Notes under the pieces: generated by a model
Seen by the model: the letters and a program-made list of their open reading frames with translations, nothing else
Told to the model about the DNA's origin: nothing
Databases searched by the model: none
Translations under genes and position numbers: made by a program
From: UBA4615 sp964399635
GTDB taxonomy: Bacteria; Pseudomonadota; Gammaproteobacteria; Burkholderiales; Burkholderiaceae_E
DNA: 64,000 bases
Assembly: GCA_964399635.1 (NCBI GenBank)
Contig: CAYNRU010000062.1
Coordinates: 1-64,000, forward strand
Direction: 5' to 3'
In this document: piece after piece, positions 51,651-61,234 of the stretch
Layout of the letters: each line of letters starts with the position of its first letter
Position numbering within the stretch: position 1 is the first letter of the stretch

Positions 51651-52655
51651 TCAGGCGGGCGAGGCGTCCACGACGTCGGCGAGCGCGCGCAGGTCGACGT
51701 TGGCGCCGCACACCAGCACGCCCACCCGCTCGCCGTCGGCGGGCCGCCACGCGCCCGAGGCGAGCGCCGCGTAGGCGGCCGCGCCGCCCGGCTCGGTCGC
51801 GATCCGCAGCCGGCGCCACAGCGCGGCCTGCGCGGCGGCGATGGCCGCGTCGCTGACCAGCACGCTGTCGGCCACCCAGCGCCGCGCGATCGGGAACATC
51901 AGCTCGCCCGCGCGCCGCGCGCCGAGCGAATCGGCCGCGAGCCCGCGCGGCTGGATCTCGACGATGCGCCCGGCGGCGAGCGCCGCGTGCAGCGTGGGGC
52001 AGCCCTCGGACTCCACCGCGATCACGCGCGGCACGCGGTGGCCCGCCTGCGCCTGCGCGCCGAACCACGCGGCGATGCCGCCGATCAGCCCGCCGCCGCC
52101 CACCGCGATCAGCACGGCGTCCAGGTCGGGCGACTGCCTGTGCCACTCGCGCGCGAGCGTGCCCTGGCCGGCGAGCGTGTCGTGCTGGTCGTAGGCGTGC
52201 GACACCAGCGCGCCGGTGTGCGCGGCGAAGGCCGTGCTCGCGGCCAGCGCCTGCGCGTACTCCTCGCCCTCGGCATGCACCGTCGCGCCGAGCGCGCGCA
52301 GCCGCTCGAGCTTGGCGGCGGGCGAGGTGCGCGGCACGAAGATGTCGGCGCCGATCCCGAGGCTGCGGGCGGCCAGCGCGACCGCGATGCCGTGGTTGCC
52401 GCCCGAGGCCGCGACCACGCGCGCCGGCGGCGCCAGGCCTGCACGTGCGGCGGCCTCGCGCGCGCCGAGCAGCCGCGCGAATGCGCCGCGCGCCTTGAAG
52501 GTGCCCGAGACCTGCAGGCACTCGAGCTTGAGGCAAACCCCGCGGCCGTCCAAGTCGACCTCGATCGTGGGGGTCGTGCGCACCCACGGCGCGATGCGCG
52601 CGGCGGCGGCCTCGATCGCGGCGGCGTCGGGGGCGGTGTGGGCCTCGGGGGTCAT
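51651..52655 (-). CDS. Threonine/serine dehydratase-like PLP enzyme
   Basis: The 334-residue protein is a fold-type II PLP enzyme: ECLQVSGTFKARGAF with Lys54 as Schiff base, ASGGNHGIAVALAA as the phosphate loop partner, and AVGGGGLIGGIAAW as the glycine loop. The match to the serine/threonine dehydratase or racemase group is clear. It lacks the C-terminal ACT regulatory domain of biosynthetic IlvA, so a catabolic or broad-specificity role is likely. It is 58 bases from the hydratase on the same strand. Confidence 0.84.
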   Translation of the reverse strand: MTPEAHTAPDAAAIEAAAARIAPWVRTTPTIEVDLDGRGVCLKLECLQVSGTFKARGAFARLLGAREAAARAGLAPPARVVAASGGNHGIAVALAARSLGIGADIFVPRTSPAAKLERLRALGATVHAEGEEYAQALAASTAFAAHTGALVSHAYDQHDTLAGQGTLAREWHRQSPDLDAVLIAVGGGGLIGGIAAWFGAQAQAGHRVPRVIAVESEGCPTLHAALAAGRIVEIQPRGLAADSLGARRAGELMFPIARRWVADSVLVSDAAIAAAQAALWRRLRIATEPGGAAAYAALASGAWRPADGERVGVLVCGANVDLRALADVVDASPA

Positions 52656-52713
52656 CGCGCGTCGCCCCGGGGGCGCGGTTGGACGCAGGTCGCCCGCGCG
52701 TCGGGGCCGCGCG

Positions 52714-53535
52714 TCATGCCGGCGTGCCGGTCACGCGCAGCGTGAGCCCCGACAGCGGGGCGTCGATCCTCGTGCGCCAGACCTGCCCCGGGGCGAGCGG
52801 CTGCGCGTCGGTGAGCGTGCCGGTGGTGACCACGGCGCCCGCCGCGATGCGCTCGCCGCGCGCGGCCAGGCCCGCGACCAGGTGCGCGAGCGCCTGCACC
52901 GGGCCGTCCAGCACCGCCGCGCCGCTGCCCTGCGCGAGCGCCGCGCCGTCGCGCGACAGCGCGACCTGCAGCCGCGACAGCGCGCCCGCCGGGTTGGCGC
53001 CGAGCGCGGCCACCGGCACGCGCGGGCCCACCAGCAGCGCGCCGTGCAGCGCCTGCGCGGCGATGCCCTGGGCGGCGCCGAACTTCCAGCCCGGCCACAC
53101 GCTGTGCACGATCTCGAAGCCGTGCGCGACCCAGTCGATGCAGGCGACGAGCGCCTCCAGGTTCGCGGCGTCGCCGGCCTGCGGCGGCGGCGACGCCTTC
53201 AGGCCGATCACGATCTCGGGCTCGAGCCGCGGCTCGGCGAGGCGGGCGAGGTCGATGCTCGCCTCGGTGCCCTCGAGCAGGCGCAGCGTGGTGTCCCACA
53301 CCGGGCCCCAGATCGGCTGCTGCACGCCGTAGAGCGGCCAGATCGAGCGGTTGGTGAAGCCGATCTTCCAGCCGACCGGCCGCTCGCCGCGCGCGATGCG
53401 CAGCGCGCCGATGGCGGCCTGCGTGCGCAGCGCCGCGTCGATGCTGGCCGGGTCGGCGCCGCCGGGCGCGGTGGCGGGGAGCGAGCGGCCGTCGTCGGCC
53501 GCGGCGAGGAGGGTGGCGGGGGTGGGCAGGGTCAT
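52714..53535 (-). CDS. 2-keto-4-pentenoate hydratase family protein (second copy)
   Basis: The 273-residue protein has RPVGWKIGFTNRSIW, GTEASIDLARLAEPRLEPEIVIGLKAS with the metal-binding glutamates, ACIDWVAHGFEIVHS, and AGAVVTTGTLTDAQPLAPGQ. It belongs to the same FAH-superfamily branch as the gene at 32019 but differs enough to be a distinct enzyme. It is placed between the OtnK-like kinase and the dehydratase, which suggests a hydroxy- or keto-acid route rather than aromatic degradation. Confidence 0.8.
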   Translation of the reverse strand: MTLPTPATLLAAADDGRSLPATAPGGADPASIDAALRTQAAIGALRIARGERPVGWKIGFTNRSIWPLYGVQQPIWGPVWDTTLRLLEGTEASIDLARLAEPRLEPEIVIGLKASPPPQAGDAANLEALVACIDWVAHGFEIVHSVWPGWKFGAAQGIAAQALHGALLVGPRVPVAALGANPAGALSRLQVALSRDGAALAQGSGAAVLDGPVQALAHLVAGLAARGERIAAGAVVTTGTLTDAQPLAPGQVWRTRIDAPLSGLTLRVTGTPA

Positions 53536-53707
53536 GCCCGGACGCTATCGGAAAGCGGTGGAGGCCACAACCCGGCGGGCCTTCGCGCTGCGGGTCTGCG
53601 AGTCGGTCCGGGTCTGCGGGGGCGAGCCCGCCGCCGTCGCTGCGCGTCGCTGGCCGGACCGGGCCGCGATCGCCGCGCCCGCCCGGCCCGGCCCCTCGGG
53701 CCGGCGC

Positions 53708-55123
53708 TCAGCGCGCGCGGTCGCCCGTGCCGTGCACCAGCTGGTCGAGGATATCCAGCCGCCCCATCTGCCCGCCCTTGAGCATCAGCTCCAGCCCGTC
53801 GAGCGCCGGGTCGTCGGCGCGGGCGCGCAGCAGCTCGCCGCCGGCGCCGAGCGTGCCGACCCAGCCGATGCCCCAGGGCGCGAGCGCCTGCATCGCGTGG
53901 CTCGAGGTGTCGCCGCCGACCACGCCGATGCGCGCGCAGCGCACGCGGCGCGCGACCGCGGCGAGCAGCGCGCCGCTGGCCGGCGCGAGCAGCGGCTCGG
54001 CGCGGGCCGGGGCGCCGGCCTCGGGCGCGGTGGTCGCGAGCACGTGCCGTCCGCCCGCCAGGGTCCGCGCGATGTCGGCGACGGTCCGCTCGAGGTAGCC
54101 GGCGTCGCCCTCGGTCAGGCGCGCGGGATCGAGCGGCACGCGCACGTAGGCGCGGGCGGCGTCCACCTGCTCGGCGCTGCGCGGCGACAGGCTGCCGGCG
54201 AGCACGAAGACCGGGCCGCCGGCGGGCGCGACCGGGGCGGGCGGCGCGGCGTGCGCGGGCTCCGCGGCACGCGGGCGCGCGCCCGCCGCCCCCGGCGAAC
54301 GCACGTCGTGCCCGGGCGCCGTGCGCTGCGCACCCCAGTGGGCGAGCATCGCCTGCGCGACGCTGCTCGCGCCCACCGCGAGCACCGGCGCGTCCTGCGC
54401 ATGGCGCGCGATCAGCGCACCGATCGCGGCGAGGTGCGCGTCATTCATCGCATCGAAGAGGACCACGCAGGGCGCGTCCGGATCGGGCGCGCCGTCGAGG
54501 ATCGCGCGCAGCCGGGCGTCGAGCGCGCCGGCCGGGCCCTCCAGCACGCGCCAGTCGATGGCGCCCTGCGGCGCGAGCCCCTGGCGCGACAGGTGCACGC
54601 CGAGGTCGGCCTCGTCCATCGGCGTCACCGGATGGCGGCTCATGGTGGGATGGCGGTCGATGCGGTGCACCGGGCCGCCGGCGCCGGCCTCGGCGAACAG
54701 CTGGCCGAACACGCACCAGCGCCCGAGGCTGGGCTGCCCGCCGATCACCGGCACCCAGCGGCGGTAGGCCGGGCGATGCAGCGCGCGGACCGCCTCGCCG
54801 ATGCTGCCCACCTGCGGCGCGCTGTCGAAGGTCGAGCACACCTTGTAGTGCAGCACCGGTGCGCCGCAGGCCTCCAGGAAGCGGGCGGGCGAGGCGAGCG
54901 CGGCGCGCATCGCGGCGGGCGCCATCGCGCGCGCGGCGGTGGCCAGCCCGATCGCATCGAGCGGGCCGGCGGCGGCGCGCTGCGCGAGCGTGGGCACGTC
55001 GAGGAACAGCAGGGCGCGCAGGCCGCCGCGCTCGAGCGTGGCGAGCGTGTCGCTCGCGCCAGTGAAGTCGTCGCCGCACCACGCATAGCGCGGTGCGGCG
55101 CCCGCTGCCGGTACGGCGCTCAT
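53708..55123 (-). CDS. Four-carbon acid sugar kinase (OtnK/DUF1537 family)
   Basis: The 471-residue protein has the DUF1537 N-domain start WCGDDFTGASDTLATL and HYKVCSTFDSAPQVGSIG, and the C-domain nucleotide site VVGGDTSSHAMQAL with GLELMLKGGQMG near the end. Known members phosphorylate four-carbon sugar acids (erythronate, threonate) or 3-oxo-tetronates. A 30-residue Ala/Pro linker at about 275-300 joins the two halves. No OtnC, OtnI or PdxA2 partner is adjacent, which is unusual. Confidence 0.84.
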   Translation of the reverse strand: MSAVPAAGAAPRYAWCGDDFTGASDTLATLERGGLRALLFLDVPTLAQRAAAGPLDAIGLATAARAMAPAAMRAALASPARFLEACGAPVLHYKVCSTFDSAPQVGSIGEAVRALHRPAYRRWVPVIGGQPSLGRWCVFGQLFAEAGAGGPVHRIDRHPTMSRHPVTPMDEADLGVHLSRQGLAPQGAIDWRVLEGPAGALDARLRAILDGAPDPDAPCVVLFDAMNDAHLAAIGALIARHAQDAPVLAVGASSVAQAMLAHWGAQRTAPGHDVRSPGAAGARPRAAEPAHAAPPAPVAPAGGPVFVLAGSLSPRSAEQVDAARAYVRVPLDPARLTEGDAGYLERTVADIARTLAGGRHVLATTAPEAGAPARAEPLLAPASGALLAAVARRVRCARIGVVGGDTSSHAMQALAPWGIGWVGTLGAGGELLRARADDPALDGLELMLKGGQMGRLDILDQLVHGTGDRAR

Positions 55124-55330
55124 CGGACGCGGCGCGCGTTGGTGGCGCGCGGCGCGCTTGCGCGCTCATGGGCGTCCCGGAGCGCCGCGGGGTCGGGGGG
55201 CGTCGCGGCGATACGGGTGACGGTGGCGCGTTCGCAGGCGGAGGCGGTCATGCGCGGGCGAGGGCAGGGGCGGGTCGTCGATGGTACGCGCTGCGCACCG
55301 CCCGCGTCGCAGCCTGCCGGCCCGCGCGGC

Positions 55331-56491
55331 TCAGCGCCGCGCGAGCCCCATCAGCGCGAGCGCGGCCACCCCCGCCAGCGCGCCGCTGACCGCGAACGCG
55401 ACCGGCGCGCCCGCCAGCTGCCACACCCAGCCAAAGCCCACCGACGCGGGCACCAGCACCAGGCCGGTGACGAGGTGGAACCAGCCGAAGGCCGTGCCCA
55501 GGCGTTCGGGGGGCACGAGGTCGGCCACCAGCGCCTTCTCGACGCCCTCGGTCGCGGCGAGCACCACGCCGTAGAGCAGCAGCAGCGCCGCGATGCCGGG
55601 CAGCGTCTGCACGACGCCTCCCAGCACGCCGAACACCAAGGCATAGAGCAGCCAGCCGGCCGCGATCAGGCGCAGCCGCGGGAAGCGGTCCGACAGCGCC
55701 GACAACGGCGTGCTGAGCAGCATCGCGACACCCGACTGCAGCGCCCACAGCAGCGGGATCTGCGCGGCGGGCACGCCCAGCTGCGAGGCGCGCAGCAGCA
55801 GGAACATGTTGCTCGCCTGCGAGAGCGTGAACAGCGCGACGACGGCCAGGTAGGCCTTGTAGCGGCGTGGCAGCGTGCGCAGGCTCCAGTCGATGCGCGG
55901 TGCGGGCACGAGCGTGCCGGGCGGCTCGCGCACGGCGATGGCGAGCGCCACGCAGGCGATGCCGGGCACCAGCGTCCACAGGAAGATCTCGCGCAGGCCC
56001 ATGCCGCCGGCCAGCAGCGCCGCCGCCATCAGCGGGCCGGCCACTGCGCCTGCGTGGTCCATCGAGCGGTGCACCCCGAAGGCCAGGCCGCGCCGCGCCG
56101 GCTCCACCGAGCGCGCGAGCAGCGCGTCGCGCGGCGCCGAGCGCAGGCCCTTGCCGATCCGGTCGGCGACGCGCAGCCCGCCGAGCACCCAGGCCGAGCC
56201 GGCGAAGGCGATGAGGGGCCGCGCGATCGCGGGCATCGCGTAGCCGGCCACCAGCCAGCCCTTGGCCCGCGGGAAGCGGTCGTAGAGGGCGCCCGACAGC
56301 AGCTTGAGCAGGGCGGCGGTGGCGTTGGCCGCGCCCTCGATCACGCCCAGCGCCGCCGGCCCCGCCATCAGCACCGTGGCGACGAAGATCGGCACCAGCG
56401 GATAGACCAGGTCCGAGGCGGCGTCGTTCAGGAAGCTGATCGACCCGAGTATCCAGACCGAGGCCGGCAGGCCACGCAGCGCGCTCACCAC
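55331..56491 (-). CDS. MFS transporter
   Basis: The 386-residue protein has about twelve hydrophobic segments, with VADRIGKGLRSAPRDALLARSVEPARRGLAFGVHRSMDHAGAVAGPL between segments 3 and 5 and a second repeat from about 200. The GKGLRSAPRDAL motif is typical of one drug/metabolite MFS group. The substrate is unknown. The start is GTG 56491 (or GTG 56488), overlapping the KefC stop by a few bases. It is the last gene of the kefF-kefC-MFS operon. Confidence 0.8.
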   Translation of the reverse strand: MVSALRGLPASVWILGSISFLNDAASDLVYPLVPIFVATVLMAGPAALGVIEGAANATAALLKLLSGALYDRFPRAKGWLVAGYAMPAIARPLIAFAGSAWVLGGLRVADRIGKGLRSAPRDALLARSVEPARRGLAFGVHRSMDHAGAVAGPLMAAALLAGGMGLREIFLWTLVPGIACVALAIAVREPPGTLVPAPRIDWSLRTLPRRYKAYLAVVALFTLSQASNMFLLLRASQLGVPAAQIPLLWALQSGVAMLLSTPLSALSDRFPRLRLIAAGWLLYALVFGVLGGVVQTLPGIAALLLLYGVVLAATEGVEKALVADLVPPERLGTAFGWFHLVTGLVLVPASVGFGWVWQLAGAPVAFAVSGALAGVAALALMGLARR

Positions 56492-58296
56492 TGCGGATCC
56501 CCGCCCTGGCTGCGCGCGCGCTCGATCTCCTGCGCGTCGTCCGACAGCAGCCGCTCGAGCTGCACGCGGCCGGCCTGCATCGCCGCCATCAGCTGCTTCT
56601 CGTCATCGGCCAGGGCGAGCTGCTCGGCGAACTGCTGCTCGTCGTGCTCGCGGAACCGGTGCACGATCGAGCGGGCCTGGAACGCGCCGTTGCCGAGCAG
56701 GCGCAGCGCGCGCTCGGCGGTCTCGAGCGCCGAGCCGTAGGTCTCGCGGATCACCGGCACTTTGAGCCTGGCGAGCTCGAAGGCGTCGATCCGCCCGCGT
56801 GCGCGGGCGAGCAGGGCGAGGTCGGGGTAGTGGGCGCGGCAATGCTCGACGGTGCGCCTGACGGTCTCGGGGTCGTCCATCGCAAGCACCAGCAGCCGGG
56901 CCTCGGCCGCGCCCGCCTGCGCGAGCACGTCGGGGCGGCTCGCGTCGCCATAGAAGGCGCGGAACGCGAAGCGGCGCATCAGGTCGATCTGGGCCGGGTC
57001 GTGGTCGATGACGGTGACCGGCACGTGGCGCCCGAGCAGGATCCGCACGATGATCTGCCCGAAGCGCCCGGCGCCTGCGACGATCACCGCGCGGCGCTCG
57101 TCGATGGTGTCGAAGGCGCGCGCGGCGCCGCCGCGGTAGCGCGGCGCGATCCATCGCTCGTAGGCGACGAACAGCAGCGGCGTGGAGAGCATGGACAGCG
57201 CGACCGCCGCGGTCAGCAGCGCGGCCTCGCGCGCCGGCAGGATCCCGAAGCCCCTGGCCGAGGCCAGCAGCAGGAACGCGAACTCGCCCACGTGCGACAA
57301 CGCGATCGCGAACACCCAGCCGTCCTGTGCGCGCAGCCCGAAGACGCGCCCGAGCAGCGCCAGCACCGCGAACTTGAGCACGACCGCGGCCAGCGCGATC
57401 AGCAGCACGGCCAGCGGCTCGGCCGCCACCACGCCCAGGTCGATCGCCATGCCGACCGCGATGAAGAACAGCCCGAGCAGCAGCCCCTTGAAGGGCTCCA
57501 TGTCGACCTCGAGCTCCATCCGGTACTCGGAGTCGGCGAGCAGCACGCCCGCGATGAAGGCGCCCAGGCCCATCGAGAGCCCCACGCTCTGGGTGAGCCA
57601 GGCGCTGCCCACCACCAGCAGGAGCGCGAGCGCGACGAAGATCTCGCGCGCGCCCACGCCGGCCGCGATCCGCAGCACCGGGCGCAGCGCCAGCCGGCCG
57701 GCCAGCACCATCGCGGCGATCATGCCGAGCGCAAGGCCGGCCTCGTGCCAGCCGAAGGCCTCGCCGCCCGGGGTGCCCGGGGGCGCCATCAGGCTGAGCA
57801 GCAGCAGCATCGGGATCACGGCCAGGTCCTGGAACAGCGCGACCGAGAAGGTCGACTGACCCGGTGGCGACTTGACCAGGCCGCGCTCGGCGAGCACCTG
57901 CAGCGCGATCGGGGTCGAGGACATCGAGAAGGCCATGCCCACCACCGCAGCCTGCGCCCAGCCCAGCCCCGCGGCCCGCGCCGCCAGCGCCACGGCCGCG
58001 GTGCTCAGCAGCACCTGCAGCAGGCCCAGCCCGAAGATGGCGTGACGCAGCGTCCACAGACGCCTGGGGTTGAGCTCGAGCCCGACCAGGAACAGCAGCA
58101 GCACCACGCCGAGCTCCGACACCTGCTGGACGTCGGCGAAGTCGGTGACGAGCCTCAGCCCCCACGGGCCGATCGCGACCCCGGCGACCAGGTAGCCGAG
58201 CACCGTGCCCAGCCCGATCCGCTTGAAGATGGGCACCATCACCACGGCCGCGGCCAGGTAGATCAGCGCGGGCAGCAGGAATCCGGAACCGTGCAC
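56485..58296 (-). CDS. kefC: Glutathione-regulated potassium efflux-type antiporter (KefC/KefB family)
   Basis: The 603-residue protein has a CPA2 antiporter domain of about 12-13 segments: FKRIGLGTVLGYLVAGVAIGPWGL, FLVGLELNPRRLWTLR, MAFSMSSTPIALQVLAERG, and GAFIAGVLLADSEYRMELEVDMEPFKGLLLGLFFI. An RCK/TrkA-N domain follows from about 400, with VIVAGAGRFGQIIVRILLGRH. It releases K+ in exchange for H+ when electrophiles react with glutathione. The adjacent kefF gene, one base upstream of the start codon, supports the Kef assignment over general CPA2. Confidence 0.87.
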   Translation of the reverse strand: MHGSGFLLPALIYLAAAVVMVPIFKRIGLGTVLGYLVAGVAIGPWGLRLVTDFADVQQVSELGVVLLLFLVGLELNPRRLWTLRHAIFGLGLLQVLLSTAAVALAARAAGLGWAQAAVVGMAFSMSSTPIALQVLAERGLVKSPPGQSTFSVALFQDLAVIPMLLLLSLMAPPGTPGGEAFGWHEAGLALGMIAAMVLAGRLALRPVLRIAAGVGAREIFVALALLLVVGSAWLTQSVGLSMGLGAFIAGVLLADSEYRMELEVDMEPFKGLLLGLFFIAVGMAIDLGVVAAEPLAVLLIALAAVVLKFAVLALLGRVFGLRAQDGWVFAIALSHVGEFAFLLLASARGFGILPAREAALLTAAVALSMLSTPLLFVAYERWIAPRYRGGAARAFDTIDERRAVIVAGAGRFGQIIVRILLGRHVPVTVIDHDPAQIDLMRRFAFRAFYGDASRPDVLAQAGAAEARLLVLAMDDPETVRRTVEHCRAHYPDLALLARARGRIDAFELARLKVPVIRETYGSALETAERALRLLGNGAFQARSIVHRFREHDEQQFAEQLALADDEKQLMAAMQAGRVQLERLLSDDAQEIERARSQGGDPQW

Positions 58297-58297
58297 C

Positions 58298-58867
58298 TCA
58301 GGCCCCCTGCGCGCGGGCGAGCAGGTCCAGCAGGAAGTCGCGGTAGCCGGCGCAGGCCGCCTCCAGCGCGGCCGCGTCCAGCGCCTCGGCCGAGTGCACC
58401 GCGAACGGCGGGTGCCAGCGCATGCCGCACAGGCGTGCCGACTGCAGGTACGGCTTCATGTAGTCGTCCAGGGAGAAGTAGTTGGCCCGCCCGGTGGGGT
58501 CGTCGGCCGGGTCGGCCCGGCCGCTGTAGGAATGCGCCGACCCGGCGGTGGTGAGCGCGTGGGTCCAGGTCTTGCCTGACGTGGCCGTGGCGTGCCGGCC
58601 GTAGGCCCAGCCTTCGGTCAGGGTCGTGTCCATCCACTGCTTGAGCAGGGGCGGTACCCCGTACCAGTACATCGGGTGCTGGAGCACCACTGCGTGGTGC
58701 GCCTCGACCAGCGCCTGCTCGCGGGCGCGGTCGATGAAGCCGTGCGGGTAGGCCTCGTAGAGGTCGTGCACGGTGACCCCCGCGACCTGTCTGGCGGTCG
58801 CGGCGAGCGCGGCGTTGACCCGGGAGGCGGGGACGTTGGGATGGGCGTGGAGCACGAGCACCGACAT
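58298..58867 (-). CDS. kefF: KefF-type NAD(P)H oxidoreductase
   Basis: The 189-residue flavodoxin-fold protein begins MSVLVLHAHPNVPASRVNAAL and has HAVVLQHPMYWYGVPPLLKQWMDTTLTEGWAYG, the KefF/MdaB flavin-binding stretch. It activates KefC and reduces quinones and electrophiles using FMN and NAD(P)H. ATG 58867 starts the core, and a longer start at 58963 adds unlikely residues. It is the first gene of the operon with kefC and the MFS transporter, an intergenic gap of one base to kefC. Confidence 0.86.
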   Translation of the reverse strand: MSVLVLHAHPNVPASRVNAALAATARQVAGVTVHDLYEAYPHGFIDRAREQALVEAHHAVVLQHPMYWYGVPPLLKQWMDTTLTEGWAYGRHATATSGKTWTHALTTAGSAHSYSGRADPADDPTGRANYFSLDDYMKPYLQSARLCGMRWHPPFAVHSAEALDAAALEAACAGYRDFLLDLLARAQGA

Positions 58868-59013
58868 CGGGGCGGGCCTTGCGAAAATGCTGCCGGCGGC
58901 GGCGCAGCCGCCATTCGTGCGTGCGTGACTTCCGTCAATCGGAAGGCTCGCGCCCTGTGGCACCGTTGGCCGCCGACGATGGTGCCGGCATCCTGTGGAC
59001 CACGGCGGTCGGT

Positions 59014-59024
59014 GTAAACTTTAC
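59014..59024. promoter_or_regulatory. AT-rich 11-bp palindrome upstream of pckG
   Basis: GTAAACTTTAC is a perfect GTAAA-C-TTTAC palindrome in otherwise GC-rich DNA. It lies between the divergent kefF and pckG genes, about 215 bases before the pckG ATG. It could be an operator or part of a promoter for either gene. The surrounding 371-base gap otherwise contains only the small frame at 59100. Confidence 0.4.
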
Positions 59025-59099
59025 GGTCAGCCCCGCAAAACCAAAAGCATGGCGGAACGGGTGAACGAGATGACCCAGCGACGCTCCGAAGGAGACACG

Positions 59100-59156
59100 A
59101 TGCCGTACCGGCAGGCGGTCGGGCGGAGATCGCACAGTGGGCGGCGGGCCGGATGA
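59100..59156 (+). CDS. Possible 18-residue leader frame upstream of pckG
   Basis: ATG 59100 is preceded by the strong ribosome site AAGGAGACACG and encodes MPYRQAVGRRSHSGRRAG, then TGA. It is highly basic. It precedes pckG by 82 bases. It may be a leader peptide that tunes pckG expression, or a remnant of a lost gene. Confidence 0.3.
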   Translation: MPYRQAVGRRSHSGRRAG

Positions 59157-59238
59157 CGCCCCCCGCCCCAGCGGGTGCCTGCCCCCTCGAGCGTGGCGGC
59201 GCCCCGTGCCGATTGACAACCTTGACCCGGAGTCTCGC

Positions 59239-61116
59239 ATGAACCATCCCTACGTCGCCTCGGCCGTGCAGGCCGGCGTGACCGCACCGGATCACGTCCG
59301 GCACCAGGGCCTGATCGATTGGGTCGCGTCCGTCGCCGCGCTCACGCGCCCGGCCCGCATCGTCTGGGCCGACGGCAGCCAGCAGGAGTATGACCGCCTG
59401 TGCGACGAGATGGTCGCCTCCGGGACGATGCGCCGGCTCGACCCGGTCAAGCGCCCCCACTCCTTCCTCGCCTGCTCGGACCCGACCGACGTGGCCCGGG
59501 TCGAGGACCGCACCTTCATCTGCTCGCAGCGCGCCGAGGATGCCGGCCCCACCAACAACTGGACCGATCCGGCCGAGATGCGCCAGACGCTGCGCGGCCT
59601 GTTCGAGGGCTGCATGGCCGGGCGCACGCTGTACGTGATCCCGTTCTCGATGGGCCCGCTCGGCTCGCCGATCGCCCACGTCGGCGTCGAGATCACCGAC
59701 AGCCCCTACGTGGTCGTCAGCATGCGCACGATGACGCGGATGGGCCGCGATGTGTACGAGGTGCTCGGCGAGGACGGCGGCTTCGTGCCCTGCGTGCACT
59801 CGGTCGGCAAGCCGCTCGCCTCCGGCGAGAAGGACGTGCCGTGGCCGTGCAACCCCACCAAGTACATCGTCCACTATCCCGAGACCCGCGAGATCTGGTC
59901 GTTCGGGTCGGGCTACGGGGGCAACGCGCTGCTGGGCAAGAAGTGCTTCGCGCTGCGCATCGCCTCCAACATGGGCCGCCAGGACGTCGCCGCGGGCGGC
60001 ATCGGCTGGCTGGCCGAGCACATGCTGATCCTGGGCGTGACCTCGCCCGAGGGCCGCAAGTACCACGTGGCGGCGGCCTTCCCGTCGGCCTGCGGCAAGA
60101 CCAACTTCGCGATGCTGATCCCGCCGGCCAGCATGCAGGGCTGGAAGGTCACGACCATCGGCGACGACATCGCCTGGATCAAGCCGCATGCCAACGGCCG
60201 GCTCTACGCGATCAACCCCGAGGCCGGCTACTTCGGCGTGGCGCCGGGCACCAACGAGAAGACCAACTTCAACTGCATGGCCTCGCTCAAGGCCAACACC
60301 ATCTTCACCAACGTCGCGCTGACCGATGACGGCGACGTGTGGTGGGAGGGCATGACCAAGGAGCCGCCGGCGCACCTGATCGACTGGCAGGGCAAGGACT
60401 GGACGCCCGCCGACGGCCTGGCCGGCCGCAAGGCCGCGCATCCCAACGCACGCTTCACCGTGGCGGCGTCGCAGAACCCCGCGATCGACCCGCAGTGGGA
60501 CGACCCGGAGGGCGTGCCGATCGACGCCTTCATCTTCGGGGGGCGCCGCTCCACCACGGTGCCGCTGGTCACGCAGGCGCGCAACTGGACCGAGGGCGTC
60601 TACATGGCCGCGACCATGGGCTCCGAGACCACCGCCGCGGCCGCCGGCAAGCAGGGCGTGGTGCGCCGCGATCCGTTCGCGATGCTGCCTTTCTGCGGCT
60701 ACAACATGGCCGACTACTTCCGCCACTGGCTGGACCTCGGCCACCGGCTGGAGGTGGCCCACGCGAAGCTGCCGGCGATCTTCTGCGTCAACTGGTTCCG
60801 CACCGACGCGCAGGGCCGCTTCGTGTGGCCCGGCTACAGCGAGAACATGCGCGTGCTGCAGTGGATGATCGGGCGGATCGAGGCCAGGGCGGGCGGCGTC
60901 GAGCACGTCTTCGGCACCAGCCCGCGCTTCGAGGACCTGAGCTGGGAGGGCCTGGACTTCTCGCGCGGCGATTTCGAGAAGATCACCGCGATCGACAAGG
61001 CGCAGTGGCTGGCGGAGTTCGAGCTGCACGCCGAGCTGTTCAGGACGCTCTCGCACGGGCTGCCCCACCAGCTGCCCGACACCAAGGCGGCGCTGGAGAA
61101 GCGGCTGGCGGCCTGA
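59239..61116 (+). CDS. pckG: Phosphoenolpyruvate carboxykinase (GTP)
   Basis: The 625-residue protein matches GTP-dependent PEPCK along its length. The active-site loop FPSACGKTNFAML begins at 281 with catalytic Cys285 and P-loop Lys287. GDDIAWI gives a metal-binding aspartate, and FIFGGRRSTTVPLV is the family signature. It converts oxaloacetate to PEP with GTP in gluconeogenesis. ATG 59239 follows GGAGTCTCGC. It stands alone, so transcription is probably driven from the gap upstream. Confidence 0.93.
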   Translation: MNHPYVASAVQAGVTAPDHVRHQGLIDWVASVAALTRPARIVWADGSQQEYDRLCDEMVASGTMRRLDPVKRPHSFLACSDPTDVARVEDRTFICSQRAEDAGPTNNWTDPAEMRQTLRGLFEGCMAGRTLYVIPFSMGPLGSPIAHVGVEITDSPYVVVSMRTMTRMGRDVYEVLGEDGGFVPCVHSVGKPLASGEKDVPWPCNPTKYIVHYPETREIWSFGSGYGGNALLGKKCFALRIASNMGRQDVAAGGIGWLAEHMLILGVTSPEGRKYHVAAAFPSACGKTNFAMLIPPASMQGWKVTTIGDDIAWIKPHANGRLYAINPEAGYFGVAPGTNEKTNFNCMASLKANTIFTNVALTDDGDVWWEGMTKEPPAHLIDWQGKDWTPADGLAGRKAAHPNARFTVAASQNPAIDPQWDDPEGVPIDAFIFGGRRSTTVPLVTQARNWTEGVYMAATMGSETTAAAAGKQGVVRRDPFAMLPFCGYNMADYFRHWLDLGHRLEVAHAKLPAIFCVNWFRTDAQGRFVWPGYSENMRVLQWMIGRIEARAGGVEHVFGTSPRFEDLSWEGLDFSRGDFEKITAIDKAQWLAEFELHAELFRTLSHGLPHQLPDTKAALEKRLAA

Positions 61117-61234
61117 GCGCGGGCCGGTCGGCCACCACCGGAGCCCGGTCACGCCACCCGGGTGGACGTGAAGGAGGGCGCGCTCCCGTTCATGCCGCAG
61201 GCGCGCCCCGCGACCTGCGCCCTGCGCTCAGCGC

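Noticed and set aside
53351..56740. Open frame of about 1,130 codons on the plus strand
   Set aside because: It is the antisense of the OtnK-like and MFS genes, with Arg/Ala/Gly-rich composition and no motif.
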